Origin: Syntrophus sp963665935
Lineage (GTDB): Bacteria; Desulfobacterota; Syntrophia; Syntrophales; Syntrophaceae
Direction: 5' to 3'
NCBI GenBank assembly: GCA_963665935.1
Contig: OY762510.1
Span: forward strand, 682,001-746,000
Length of the DNA: 64,000 nt
Below the pieces are notes generated by a model, which was not told the origin of the DNA, searched no databases, and saw nothing but the letters and a program-made list of their open reading frames with translations. Shown here piece after piece: positions 34,391 to 42,941 of this stretch (position 1 is the first letter of the stretch; every line of letters starts with the position of its first letter). A program made the translations under genes and the position numbers.

Positions 34391-35428
34391 TCAGGCCTGA
34401 ATTGCAACTTCCTTCAACACATCCAGTTGATCAAGCGCCATGCCGGCGCCGATGGCCACCGTTGTCAAGGGATCAGCCGCGATCGTAATGGGTAAACCCG
34501 TTTCTTCACGAATCAGGACATCAAGTTTTCGAAGAAGGGCGCCGCCCCCGGTCAACACAATCCCCCGGTCCACGATGTCTCCCGCCAGTTCCGGCGGCGC
34601 ATTTTCCAGGGCATCTTTTATGGCATCCACGATACTCCGGACCGGCTCCATGATCGCCTCTCGAATTTCTTCGGAATTGATTTCAACCGTTTTTGGAATG
34701 CCGGAAATTAAATCCCTTCCCTTAACGTCAACGGTACGGATTTCATCCTCAGGATAGGCGCACCCTATCGTCGTCTTAATGATCTCCCCGGTACGTTCAC
34801 CGATGAGGAGATTGTATTTCCTCTTGATAAAATTAACGATCTCCGAGTCGATTCGATCTCCCGCCACCCGGACCGACTGAGAATACACGATACCGGCCAG
34901 CGAAATGACGGCAACTTCCGTTGTCCCACCGCCAATGTCAACGATCATTGAACTGATCGGCTCCGAAACAGGCAAGCCCGCTCCAATGGCGGCCGCCATC
35001 GGTTCCTCAATAAGATAGATTTCACGGGCGCCCGCCGATTCAACCGTTTCGCGAACGGCACGTCTTTCCACCTGCGTGATGCCGGAGGGAATGGAAACAA
35101 TAATCCGGGGTCTGACCAGTGCCCGACGGTTGTGCACCCGAAGAATGAAATGCCGCAGCATGGCTTCAGTAATATCAAAATCGGCAATAACCCCTTCACG
35201 CATGGGCCGAATTGCGACAATATTTCCCGGCGTCCTTCCCAGCATCTTTTTGGCCTCGGTACCCACGGCCAGCACTTTCTTTACCCCGCGGGAATCCTTA
35301 TGAACAGCAACAACGGAAGGTTCGCTCAAAACAATCCCCTTGTTCTTGACGTAAACAAGCGTATTGGCTGTTCCCAGGTCTATCGCCAGATCATTGGAAA
35401 ATTTCCCTAATATAAAATCGAACAGCAA
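34391..35428 (-). CDS. mreB: Rod shape-determining protein MreB, TTG start
   Basis: Actin-like ATPase that organises cell-wall growth along the rod. The 345 residues carry the actin-fold motifs: phosphate 1 SNDLAIDLGTANTLVYVK near residue 10, connect 1 GVIADF near 80, phosphate 2 IVDIGGGTTEVAVISL near 165 and the adenosine motif VLTGGGALL near 290. The start is TTG at 35428, preceded by GGGAGG at good spacing; this gives MLFDFILGKFSNDLAIDLG, the expected MreB N-terminus, and no ATG is nearby. It is the first gene of the shape operon. Confidence 0.97.
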   Translation of the reverse strand: MLFDFILGKFSNDLAIDLGTANTLVYVKNKGIVLSEPSVVAVHKDSRGVKKVLAVGTEAKKMLGRTPGNIVAIRPMREGVIADFDITEAMLRHFILRVHNRRALVRPRIIVSIPSGITQVERRAVRETVESAGAREIYLIEEPMAAAIGAGLPVSEPISSMIVDIGGGTTEVAVISLAGIVYSQSVRVAGDRIDSEIVNFIKRKYNLLIGERTGEIIKTTIGCAYPEDEIRTVDVKGRDLISGIPKTVEINSEEIREAIMEPVRSIVDAIKDALENAPPELAGDIVDRGIVLTGGGALLRKLDVLIREETGLPITIAADPLTTVAIGAGMALDQLDVLKEVAIQA

Positions 35429-35566
35429 TGTCCGTCCTCCCTCATTCTCTTAATGGAATCTCTGTAAGAAGGAGCATACATCCCTTAATGCAGGGTGTCC
35501 CTATATCCTATTTTATGGCCCTAATCAATGCATTTTTCCAAATTAATATTGCATTTTACAGGTGAC

Positions 35567-35572
35567 TATAAT
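35567..35572 (+). promoter_or_regulatory. Perfect -10 box upstream of the PpiD-like gene
   Basis: TATAAT at 35567-35572 lies 41 bp before the start codon, placing the transcript start about 35 nt upstream of ATG. No consensus -35 is present at 16-18 bp, so an activator or sigma factor other than the main one is possible. AGGAG lies before the ATG. Confidence 0.45.
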
Positions 35573-35612
35573 ACAAGCGGCAGGGATTAATCTCACTTCA
35601 TAGGAGCAAGCA

Positions 35613-37214
35613 ATGCTTGAACTGATGCGGAAACATGCCAAAAACTGGCTGATGAAATTCCTCCTGGGAATGATCGTTATCGTGTTTATCTTCTACTTTG
35701 GAACGCGAAGAGGACAGGACCAGACTAAAGCCATCGCTACCGTCAATGGCCAGGACATTGCGCTGGCTCAGGTTCAGAAGGAATACAGTGATCTCGTCCA
35801 ACTTTACCTCCAGCAATACGGCAGTTCTCTGTCGGAGGAAATGCTCAAGGGGCTTGACCTGAAGCAGAAGGCACTGGACATCCTGATCAATAAGACGATT
35901 CTTCTGCAAAAAGCCCAGGAACTGAACATTGCAGCCACCGAGGACGAAGTTCGAAACTACATCATGGCCTACCCCGCCTTTCAACGGGGAGGCGCCTTCA
36001 ACGAAATGGCGTATCAGCGGATGCTGCGCATGAACAGGATGACCCCTGAAGTTTTTGAAGCAGACCAACAGAAAATGCTGTCCGCCGCCAAACTGGAGCA
36101 ATTGATTTCGGAAGCGGTGAAGGTTTCCGACCAGGAGGTTTTTGATTTCTTCAAATTCCAGAACGAACAGATCAACTTAAGCTATTTGATGTTTAACCCT
36201 GCCAGTTTCAGGGGTTCTATTGCGCCTTCCAGAACGGATCTGGAAACCTATCTGAAAGAGCATGGAAGCGAATTCCGCGTGCCCGAACAGGTGCAGCTCA
36301 AGGCGCTCTTCTTCCCGGCCCGGGATTATGCCGCCGCAGCGAAGATTTCCGACGCGGAAATTGCCGACTACTATGAACGCCACTCTTCCAAGTTTGCCCA
36401 GAAAGGAGAAAAAGCACCCCCTTTAGCCGAAGTGAAGCCCCGGATAATCCAGGAACTGACCCAGATTTCCGGAATGGCGGCAGCGGAAGAGGCAGCAAAA
36501 AAAGCGCATGACGCAATCTACCAGCAGGAAAATTTTGACGGCTATGCAGCTCAGAATAAACTGAAAATCGTCACAACAGATTTCTTCCCATTGAACAGCA
36601 TCTCGGCGCCCTTCAATAAAGTGGCCAACTTTCCGCAGGTGGTCATGGACTTGAAGAAAGGCGAAATCAGCAAGGTCCTGTCCGGTGAAGGGGAATACTT
36701 CGTGATCCAGGTTGCTGCTCGAAAGCCCGCATACATCCCTGAATTGAAAACAGTCGAACAGGAGGTGGCAAAACGCTATTCGGAAATGGCAGCCCGCAGC
36801 CTGTGCAAGAAAACGGCGGATACCATGCTCGCCCGGCTCAAGAAAGGGGAATCCTTGAACCAGATCGCTCAGGCAAATAAACTCTCCGTTGAAGAAACCG
36901 GATTCTTCAAACCGGGGGGCGCCATTCCGAGACTGGGAGCGAATCCGCAACTGTCCCTGGCTGCCTATCAACTCGCAGAACGAACCCCTCTGCCGGAGAG
37001 CACCTTTGAGGTCAATGGCAGCTTTGTCATCGTTTTCTTCAAAGAGCGAGGGAAAATGGATACGACGGATTATGAATCCAAAAAGGAAAACTTAAAAAAG
37101 CTTTTGCTTCAAGCAAAACGAAATGAATATTTCACCACGTGGCTCGAAAACACAAAGGCCCTGATGATCAAGGAAGGAAAACTGAAAATCAAGAAGGACT
37201 TTAAAGAACTGTAA
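35613..37214 (+). CDS. Periplasmic chaperone of the PpiD/SurA type
   Basis: A 533-residue membrane-anchored folding factor. After an N-terminal membrane helix (WLMKFLLGMIVIVFIFYFG, about 13-31) comes the SurA_N-like chaperone domain with IATVNGQDIALAQVQKEYSDLVQLYLQQYG (about 41-70), two-helix pairs with AYQRMLRMNRMTPEVFEADQQKML, and a C-terminal region with VMDLKKGEISKVLSGEGEYFVIQVAARKPA. The PPIase signature (HILV-type motif) of parvulins is not visible in the middle part, so it may act as chaperone only. It stands alone between the divergent mreB operon and a strong terminator. Confidence 0.85.
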   Translation: MLELMRKHAKNWLMKFLLGMIVIVFIFYFGTRRGQDQTKAIATVNGQDIALAQVQKEYSDLVQLYLQQYGSSLSEEMLKGLDLKQKALDILINKTILLQKAQELNIAATEDEVRNYIMAYPAFQRGGAFNEMAYQRMLRMNRMTPEVFEADQQKMLSAAKLEQLISEAVKVSDQEVFDFFKFQNEQINLSYLMFNPASFRGSIAPSRTDLETYLKEHGSEFRVPEQVQLKALFFPARDYAAAAKISDAEIADYYERHSSKFAQKGEKAPPLAEVKPRIIQELTQISGMAAAEEAAKKAHDAIYQQENFDGYAAQNKLKIVTTDFFPLNSISAPFNKVANFPQVVMDLKKGEISKVLSGEGEYFVIQVAARKPAYIPELKTVEQEVAKRYSEMAARSLCKKTADTMLARLKKGESLNQIAQANKLSVEETGFFKPGGAIPRLGANPQLSLAAYQLAERTPLPESTFEVNGSFVIVFFKERGKMDTTDYESKKENLKKLLLQAKRNEYFTTWLENTKALMIKEGKLKIKKDFKEL

Positions 37215-37237
37215 CGGAAGGATCATAAACGAACGTT

Positions 37238-37295
37238 AGCCACAAAAAAAGGGACTTGACCGTGAGAAAGAAGGTCAAGTCCCTTTTTTGTGGCT
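37238..37295. terminator. Strong terminator after the PpiD-like gene
   Basis: AGCCACA-A(n)-GGGACTTGACC (37238-37261) pairs with GGTCAAGTCCC-T(n)-GTGGCT (37273-37295), a stem of over 20 bp with an 11-nt loop and A/T tracts that give a U-run in either direction. It lies between two convergent genes and can end both transcripts. Confidence 0.92.
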
Positions 37296-37371
37296 ATGAT
37301 GAGGCTGGAAAGAACGAGTTACAGTGGTAGGATAGGCAGGCTGATTATTGATTTAATTAAGCAAACTCTTT

Positions 37372-38217
37372 TCAGGCGTGATAGCGGTTGAGGACAAGGC
37401 CCAGCAGCTTCTCTCTTGGAATCAGTTGAACGGCTTTGTTCACTTCCCCCAAGGGCGTTTTGTCGGCCTGCACGATAATCACGATGTAATCGACCAAGAG
37501 GGCGAAGGTCAGTGCGTCGGCACCGGACAGAATAGAGGGGACATCAAAAAAGATGTACCGCTCCGGATAGCGGCTTTTCATGTCCGCCACCAATTCCTTC
37601 ATCCGGGGAGAGCCCATGATTTCACTGCTCTCGTTGACCGTCTCCCCGCCCGAAATGAGCGTCAGCTTCTCAATCCCCGGCCAGACGAAGAGATCGCTCA
37701 CGGGGCATCCCCCGATCAGGTGATCGATCAAGCCCTTGTCGCTTTCATAGCCCATCACCTCATGGATACTCTGTTTCTTCAGGTCGCAATCCACCAGCAA
37801 GGCTGTCTGCTGAAATTCCCGCGCAAAGGTGAGAGCCAGATTGATGGCCGTCAGGGTTTTTCCTTCGCCCGGCAAGGCGCTGGTGATCATGATCAGATTG
37901 TCACCGGCTTCCCGGGTACGATTCAAAATCTGCGTCCGCAGGACCCTGTAGGCCTCGACTTCTTCCCGAGTTGGGAACATGGCCACGCAGCGGTTTCTTT
38001 CCATCACCTCGGGATTCAGCGAAACAGAGCGCGACTGGTTGTAGGACGGAGAAATCCGGTCGATTTGTGAGACGACGTCTCCTTCAAGTACCTTCAAAAC
38101 AGGAAGTTTGGAATCCTCTCCTGACTCCTGCAGACTTTCCGACAACTGATCTAAATCGGCAAAGGAATCACCCCTCGCTTCCTTGGCTTTCTCCAATGCT
38201 TTCTGCAATTTACTCAT
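37372..38217 (-). CDS. Exopolysaccharide BY-kinase-like ATPase without tyrosine tail
   Basis: A CpsD/CapB-type ATPase of 281 residues that in related loci works with a Wzz-like partner on polymer length. It has an N-terminal helix typical of exosortase-locus kinases (MSKLQKALEKAKEARGDS), Walker A ITSALPGEGKTLTAINLA near residue 110, Walker A' ALLVDCDLKKQSIH near 138 and Walker B YIFFDVPSI near 219. It ends at NRYHA; no cluster of tyrosines follows, so the usual autophosphorylation tail is missing. It is the last gene of the exopolysaccharide operon, 70 bp after the Wzz gene. Confidence 0.85.
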   Translation of the reverse strand: MSKLQKALEKAKEARGDSFADLDQLSESLQESGEDSKLPVLKVLEGDVVSQIDRISPSYNQSRSVSLNPEVMERNRCVAMFPTREEVEAYRVLRTQILNRTREAGDNLIMITSALPGEGKTLTAINLALTFAREFQQTALLVDCDLKKQSIHEVMGYESDKGLIDHLIGGCPVSDLFVWPGIEKLTLISGGETVNESSEIMGSPRMKELVADMKSRYPERYIFFDVPSILSGADALTFALLVDYIVIIVQADKTPLGEVNKAVQLIPREKLLGLVLNRYHA

Positions 38218-38286
38218 GGTATTTACCTTCTCTATGTTTATCGTAACGTCCTGTTTGATTTATTTTTTCTGATTCTCCTCGCAGAT

Positions 38287-39849
38287 TTACAGCGCCAACC
38301 GCCTCATGATCTTTGCAATCAGGATATCAATATCCATGATCAGGAAATGAAAAATGAGGAGGCCGCACACAACGGCAACACCGGATATGATCAGCATGAG
38401 TTTGCGTTTCTTCTTTCTCTGTTGCCGGTCTTCCTGGGTCACAATCTCGGGAATGGCAGCCAAGACATTCAGCTGGGTGATCAGTTCAAGATCCTCCGGT
38501 GAGTGAGCTGACTTGTCGCTGAATTCCCTCAGGGAAGCCGTTCCAACGCCTGCGCCCGTGCCGAGAATCAAGCCAATAAGAAGCACAACGGGGATATTCG
38601 GCCGGACGGGCTTTTCTGGCAGGCGGGCCGGATCGATCAGGGTAAAACGTTCCCCCATCTGGGTTTTTTCCAGCCCCTGGGCCACTTTGGCCTCCATGCC
38701 TTTCTTCATCAGGTCGTCATATTTGGCTTGCAGGTTGTTGCGCTCGCTGACCAGAAGCTTGTATTGCTCTTCCGTTCGCGGTCCCGACTCAATCCGGTTT
38801 CGGTAATTGTCCCGCCGGCTTCGGGTGTCACTGATCTGCTTGTTGACTGCGTTGATGTCAGAACGTACGCCGGCAAGCTGTGCGGACAACGCTATATAAG
38901 CCGGATTATCCGATTGACCACCCAATGCAGTCTGCAGACGGGCGGAACTTAGCCTGCGCTCCAGTTCTGCAATTTCCTGTTTGGTCTTGACCACATCAGG
39001 ATATTCCTCTGAATAGCGGGTGCGTAGACTGACAATCTTGGCCCGCAGTTCCTTGAGTCTATCCTTGTCCGGATTGGCAAGATCCTGAGGAACGCTGGCT
39101 AACTGAGTCAAGAGCGAGCTCTCTTTCTCTTTGAGGCTACGTATTTGACCGTTCAGTTCATCGACCTCCTGATCACTGCGCTGCAATGTCTGAAGGTTAA
39201 ACTGAGTCAGTTCCGGAAGGGAGTTGAGATTGCTCGACTTGAAAGTGGCGATTTTGGCATCCAGATCCGCCAGCTGTGCCTGAATCTGATTTCCCTCATT
39301 CTCAATAAATTTGGATGCCCCGGCAGATTTCTCCTCCCGGCTCTTCAGGTTCTCTTCCAGATAAAGAGATGCCAGGACATTCGCCACCTGCTGCACCACT
39401 TCCGGCTTCTCTCCTTCAAAGGAAATCGTAAAGGCGATGGTAGCCGACTTTGCCCGACCAGTTCTGTCGATGACGTCGGCACTGATGGTTTCGAACTTGA
39501 TGCTATTGCGCATTTTCTCGACAACCTCTTCCATGCTGGATTTTCCCCGGATATCCGCATAGAGATTGAAGCGGTTGACGATCTCCATCAGCCTGTTATG
39601 AGTCATAATCCGCTGACTGATCATCTGCAGCCGCTGCTCGGCGTATCCGGTTACCGTCGACAGCACATATTCAGGCGGAATTTCCTGCTCTTCGATCAGT
39701 ATGGTCGATGAGGAGCGATACGTCGGTGGCCAGATCAGAGCGCCAATCAGGGCAATAAGAAAGATCCCGAAAACCGGCAGCAGGATCTCCAATTTCCGGC
39801 GCTTCAAGATCCGTATCAGCGCTTTAAAGTCCATTGTATTTTCTTCCAT
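38287..39849 (-). CDS. Wzz-like polysaccharide chain-length determinant
   Basis: An inner-membrane protein of 520 residues that sets polymer length and interacts with the kinase. Two membrane helices flank a periplasmic domain: ILLPVFGIFLIALIGALIW (about 24-42) and LMLIISGVAVVCGLLIFHF near 485. The middle is long coiled coil (QAQLADLDAKIATFKSSNLNS, ERLSSARLQTALGG...). The region before the second helix has LPEKPVRPN, the P-rich motif of Wzz. In exosortase loci this family is usually 500 residues or more. A start at Met6 is possible. Confidence 0.88.
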   Translation of the reverse strand: MEENTMDFKALIRILKRRKLEILLPVFGIFLIALIGALIWPPTYRSSSTILIEEQEIPPEYVLSTVTGYAEQRLQMISQRIMTHNRLMEIVNRFNLYADIRGKSSMEEVVEKMRNSIKFETISADVIDRTGRAKSATIAFTISFEGEKPEVVQQVANVLASLYLEENLKSREEKSAGASKFIENEGNQIQAQLADLDAKIATFKSSNLNSLPELTQFNLQTLQRSDQEVDELNGQIRSLKEKESSLLTQLASVPQDLANPDKDRLKELRAKIVSLRTRYSEEYPDVVKTKQEIAELERRLSSARLQTALGGQSDNPAYIALSAQLAGVRSDINAVNKQISDTRSRRDNYRNRIESGPRTEEQYKLLVSERNNLQAKYDDLMKKGMEAKVAQGLEKTQMGERFTLIDPARLPEKPVRPNIPVVLLIGLILGTGAGVGTASLREFSDKSAHSPEDLELITQLNVLAAIPEIVTQEDRQQRKKKRKLMLIISGVAVVCGLLIFHFLIMDIDILIAKIMRRLAL

Positions 39850-39901
39850 GAGTTACCTCTCTTTTTTCTTCACCTCAGGGAAGGAAACCCCTTGGTGTGA
39901 G

Positions 39902-40531
39902 CTATGGTACAACAACAACATCCCCCCTCACAAGCAGGATATTCTGCTCCAGATGCTTGCCTTCAACCACGTCATCATAATCAAAGTCGATAATGCGGGT
40001 TTTGGCGCCTTCCTGGCGAAAGACCTTGATGCTGCTCCGTTTTGCAAAGGGATTGAGCCCGCCGGCGGTAGCCAGAAGCTGAAGCACGTTGACCTGGGAA
40101 TTCAGGAGCTGACGTCCAGGATTGTTGACCTTTCCGATAATATACACGATCATGCTGTTCACCTGCTGGACATTGACATGAAGGTCCGCATCGGGAACAT
40201 AGCGAGAGAGACTTGACTCAATCTCTTTTTTTAACTGGGCAACCGTCTTTCCTTCCGCCACAAGCTCCCCGATCAGCGGGAAGGAAATCTTCCCATCAGG
40301 ACGGACTACTGGGGACTTTGTCAAGGCTTCGTCTTTCCAGACGGCAATTTCCAACACATCGCCCGGTCCGATAAGATAATCCCTGTCCGACTTCAGAGGC
40401 GCAACCGCAGTTTTCTCATCTTTTCCAACAGCAGTTTTCTGCGGCTCTGCAGCCCACACAGATCCTGCAGCCAGCAGGCACTGGCTGATGATTGCTAAGG
40501 CAAAGAATACGACGCATTTTCTGATTTTCAT
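39902..40531 (-). CDS. Wza-like polysaccharide export protein
   Basis: Periplasmic/outer-membrane exporter of the polysaccharide. From ATG at 40531 the protein is 209 residues with a signal peptide (CVVFFALAIISQCLLAAGSVWA), then the Poly_export domain: DYLIGPGDVLEIAVWKDEALTKSPVVRPDGKISFPLIGELVAEGKTVAQLKKEIES (about 46-103) and the SLBB-type part NSMIVYIIGKVNNPGRQL (about 125-142). The start was set by GGAGG five bases ahead of the ATG; the frame upstream is not export-like. No lipobox cysteine is evident, unlike E. coli Wza. Confidence 0.9.
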   Translation of the reverse strand: MKIRKCVVFFALAIISQCLLAAGSVWAAEPQKTAVGKDEKTAVAPLKSDRDYLIGPGDVLEIAVWKDEALTKSPVVRPDGKISFPLIGELVAEGKTVAQLKKEIESSLSRYVPDADLHVNVQQVNSMIVYIIGKVNNPGRQLLNSQVNVLQLLATAGGLNPFAKRSSIKVFRQEGAKTRIIDFDYDDVVEGKHLEQNILLVRGDVVVVP

Positions 40532-40679
40532 CCAATTTCCTCCTTGAGTTAAGGGTAGCGCAAATGGCATTCGACACAAGCAATTTACCACTTAAATTTA
40601 CCGCAAGAAACATTCCACTCAGACCACGCCTGAATGAAGTGCCTTTTTTCTAAATAGGTCAATATTTTGCTTATTTTCC

Positions 40680-42920
40680 TCATTTCATTCCCAGAATAGT
40701 CATGGCCTCCCGCCGACCGGTAAATTCTTCGCCGCTCCGAACTGCCCAATTTAGTCTCTCTTTACCCTTCTCAATCTGACCCGTCTTGAGTAAAACCATT
40801 CCCAGATGATAATTGAGCATGACGCTGGATGGCGCCTTAACAAGGGCTTTCGTGATCATTTCCTGGGCATGGCGATAATCGCCCATTTTGTAATAGATCC
40901 AGCCGAGGGTATCCAGAACTGCCGGATTGTCGGGATACTTCTCATAGGCTTTCCCGGCAAGAGTAAACGCCCGCTTTAGATCACCGGGTTGCGTTCCGTA
41001 TTGAGTGAGAAGAAAGGCCAGGTCATTGGCTGCGATCCACTGATCCGGTCGTTTCTCCAGGATTTGCTCATATACAGCCATAGCCTGTCGATAGGACTCT
41101 TCGGCCTTCCGTTCATTGCCCTGAGCGCTGTAGATCTGCCCACTCATGCTATAAGCAAGGGCGTCCATGGGATTTTGACGGAGCCGGTTTTCCAGCACAG
41201 TCAGAGCGGCATTGTACTTCTTCTGTTTCATGTAGATCTGCACAAGAGAAACAGAAATGGGCGCCGACCTGGGATCCAGCTTCAAGGCTTTCTCCAGTTC
41301 GCCCGCGGCACGGTCCAACTGCCCCTGAGCCATATAGAGACCGCTCAGCCGGACATACCCGGCGGGATGTTTCGGGACATTCTTGACAACATCCCCGTAA
41401 GCGGCCGCGGCACGGGAATAGTCCTTCTGCGCCAGATAGAGATCGCCCAGGGCAATGCCTGCATCCGGATCATCGGGCTTCTGTTTCAGCGCCTGGCGAA
41501 TCGTTTCCTCCGCCTTCGCATAATTCTTCTGGGCCATATCAAGCCGGACCATCGCCTGCATCACCTCACGGGAATCCGGACGGACCTTCAAGGCCTTCTG
41601 CAGGGTATCGGAAGCAAGGCTGTATTCCTTATTCATCATATGGGCTTCCGCCAACCGGATGTACGCAAGGATAAACTGGGGACTTTCGGTTGTGACGGTG
41701 CGAAACTCGGCAACCGCCCCTGTACCGTTTTTATTGACCAGGGCAATGTTCCCCTTGGTGAAGTGGGCGTCCACATCCTTCGCGCTTTCCTTGATGACTT
41801 CGTCCACATACCGGCTGGCTTCTTTAATCTCCTGCCGGGCCAGATGAACCCGAGCCAAAGCGTTCTTTGTCTGAAGGATATAACGGTTCCCTGGATCCTT
41901 TTCCAGCGTCAGACACTCCTTCAGGAGCGCCATGGACTTATCTGTCATGCCGGCATTGAAATAGAGATCGCTCAGGGCAAAACGCAGCTTGAAGCTTTTG
42001 GGGATTGCCGATATCCCTGCTTTCAGCTCACGTTCCGCATCGGCTAAACGCCCCTTGGAAAGGTAGAATCCACCGACCTGAAGCCGATATTCCTCATTTC
42101 CAGGATCAGATGTTACCAGTTCCGAAAGAAGTGCCGTCGTCTTGTCCTGCTTGCCCGCATACCAGTATAAGTTTGCCAGGTTCAGTCGGTAACGACTGTT
42201 CTTCGGCTCCAGGGCAATCACCCTCTGCAGGGTTGCCGCCGCCTCATCGATTTTTTTATCCCGCGCATAGAGATCCGCCAAGGTAAGGTACAGAATGATG
42301 CTCTTGGGATTGGCGGCAATCCCCGCGTTCAGGACACCTTGCGCCTCCGGCAGTCTGTTTCCCTGCAGATGGGTGGAAGCCATCAGAAGGAAGAGCTCCG
42401 GACGTTTTACACCCCTCTGCTGCATTTCCTGAAGAAGGGCAAGTGCCTCAGGAGTGTTTTTCAAGGCAAGCAGAGCGGCCGCCTTGAGCAACTGGGCATC
42501 TTCACTAGCGGGCGCCATTTTCAGCACCGTTTCCGCCTTTTCCAGGGCCTTGTCCGGCTGACGTGCCATCATATAGAGATTCCCCAGCTGAACTTGGGCA
42601 TCCTGCAGTTTCGGATTCAATTCCACGGCCTTGGAAAAAGCCCCGTATGCCCTCTTCGGATTTGGATCTTTTTTCTTCAGCTCCACCATTCCCAGCATGT
42701 AATAGGCATCGGCAAACTTGGGATCAATTTGGATCGCGTTCCGAAATTCCAACCCCGCCTTGACGAACTCGCCCTTTTCATAGAGCGACTTGCCCTTGTT
42801 GAAGAACTTTTGCTTCTTTTCCTCCGGTCCGCTGCAGGCAGCAACCAAGGCGATGAGAAGGGTTAGCGCCACTCCCAGGGAAATCAGTCTTCTTCTCAAT
42901 TTCAGTACCTCCCGAAACAT
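40680..42920 (-). CDS. TPR-repeat lipoprotein, PrsT-like
   Basis: A 746-residue lipoprotein with signal sequence and lipobox LVAAC (Cys29), followed by about eighteen tetratricopeptide repeats through the whole length (for example AGLEFRNAIQIDPKFADAYYMLGMVELKK and AVLDTLGWIYYKMGDYRHAQEMITKALVKAP). In exosortase-linked loci a protein of this size and layout (PrsT) is regularly present and probably coordinates assembly or export at the periplasmic side. The gene follows the WecA-like gene by 21 bp. Confidence 0.87.
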   Translation of the reverse strand: MFREVLKLRRRLISLGVALTLLIALVAACSGPEEKKQKFFNKGKSLYEKGEFVKAGLEFRNAIQIDPKFADAYYMLGMVELKKKDPNPKRAYGAFSKAVELNPKLQDAQVQLGNLYMMARQPDKALEKAETVLKMAPASEDAQLLKAAALLALKNTPEALALLQEMQQRGVKRPELFLLMASTHLQGNRLPEAQGVLNAGIAANPKSIILYLTLADLYARDKKIDEAAATLQRVIALEPKNSRYRLNLANLYWYAGKQDKTTALLSELVTSDPGNEEYRLQVGGFYLSKGRLADAERELKAGISAIPKSFKLRFALSDLYFNAGMTDKSMALLKECLTLEKDPGNRYILQTKNALARVHLARQEIKEASRYVDEVIKESAKDVDAHFTKGNIALVNKNGTGAVAEFRTVTTESPQFILAYIRLAEAHMMNKEYSLASDTLQKALKVRPDSREVMQAMVRLDMAQKNYAKAEETIRQALKQKPDDPDAGIALGDLYLAQKDYSRAAAAYGDVVKNVPKHPAGYVRLSGLYMAQGQLDRAAGELEKALKLDPRSAPISVSLVQIYMKQKKYNAALTVLENRLRQNPMDALAYSMSGQIYSAQGNERKAEESYRQAMAVYEQILEKRPDQWIAANDLAFLLTQYGTQPGDLKRAFTLAGKAYEKYPDNPAVLDTLGWIYYKMGDYRHAQEMITKALVKAPSSVMLNYHLGMVLLKTGQIEKGKERLNWAVRSGEEFTGRREAMTILGMK

Positions 42921-42941
42921 TTATTGTGTCCTATAATGTAC

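Noticed and set aside
34174..34407. 77-codon open frame between mreC and mreB
   Set aside because: Begins inside the end of mreB in another frame and matches nothing; probably noncoding spacer.
40989..42047. 352-codon open frame on the plus strand
   Set aside because: Antisense to the repetitive TPR lipoprotein gene, whose periodic codons keep the opposite frame open.
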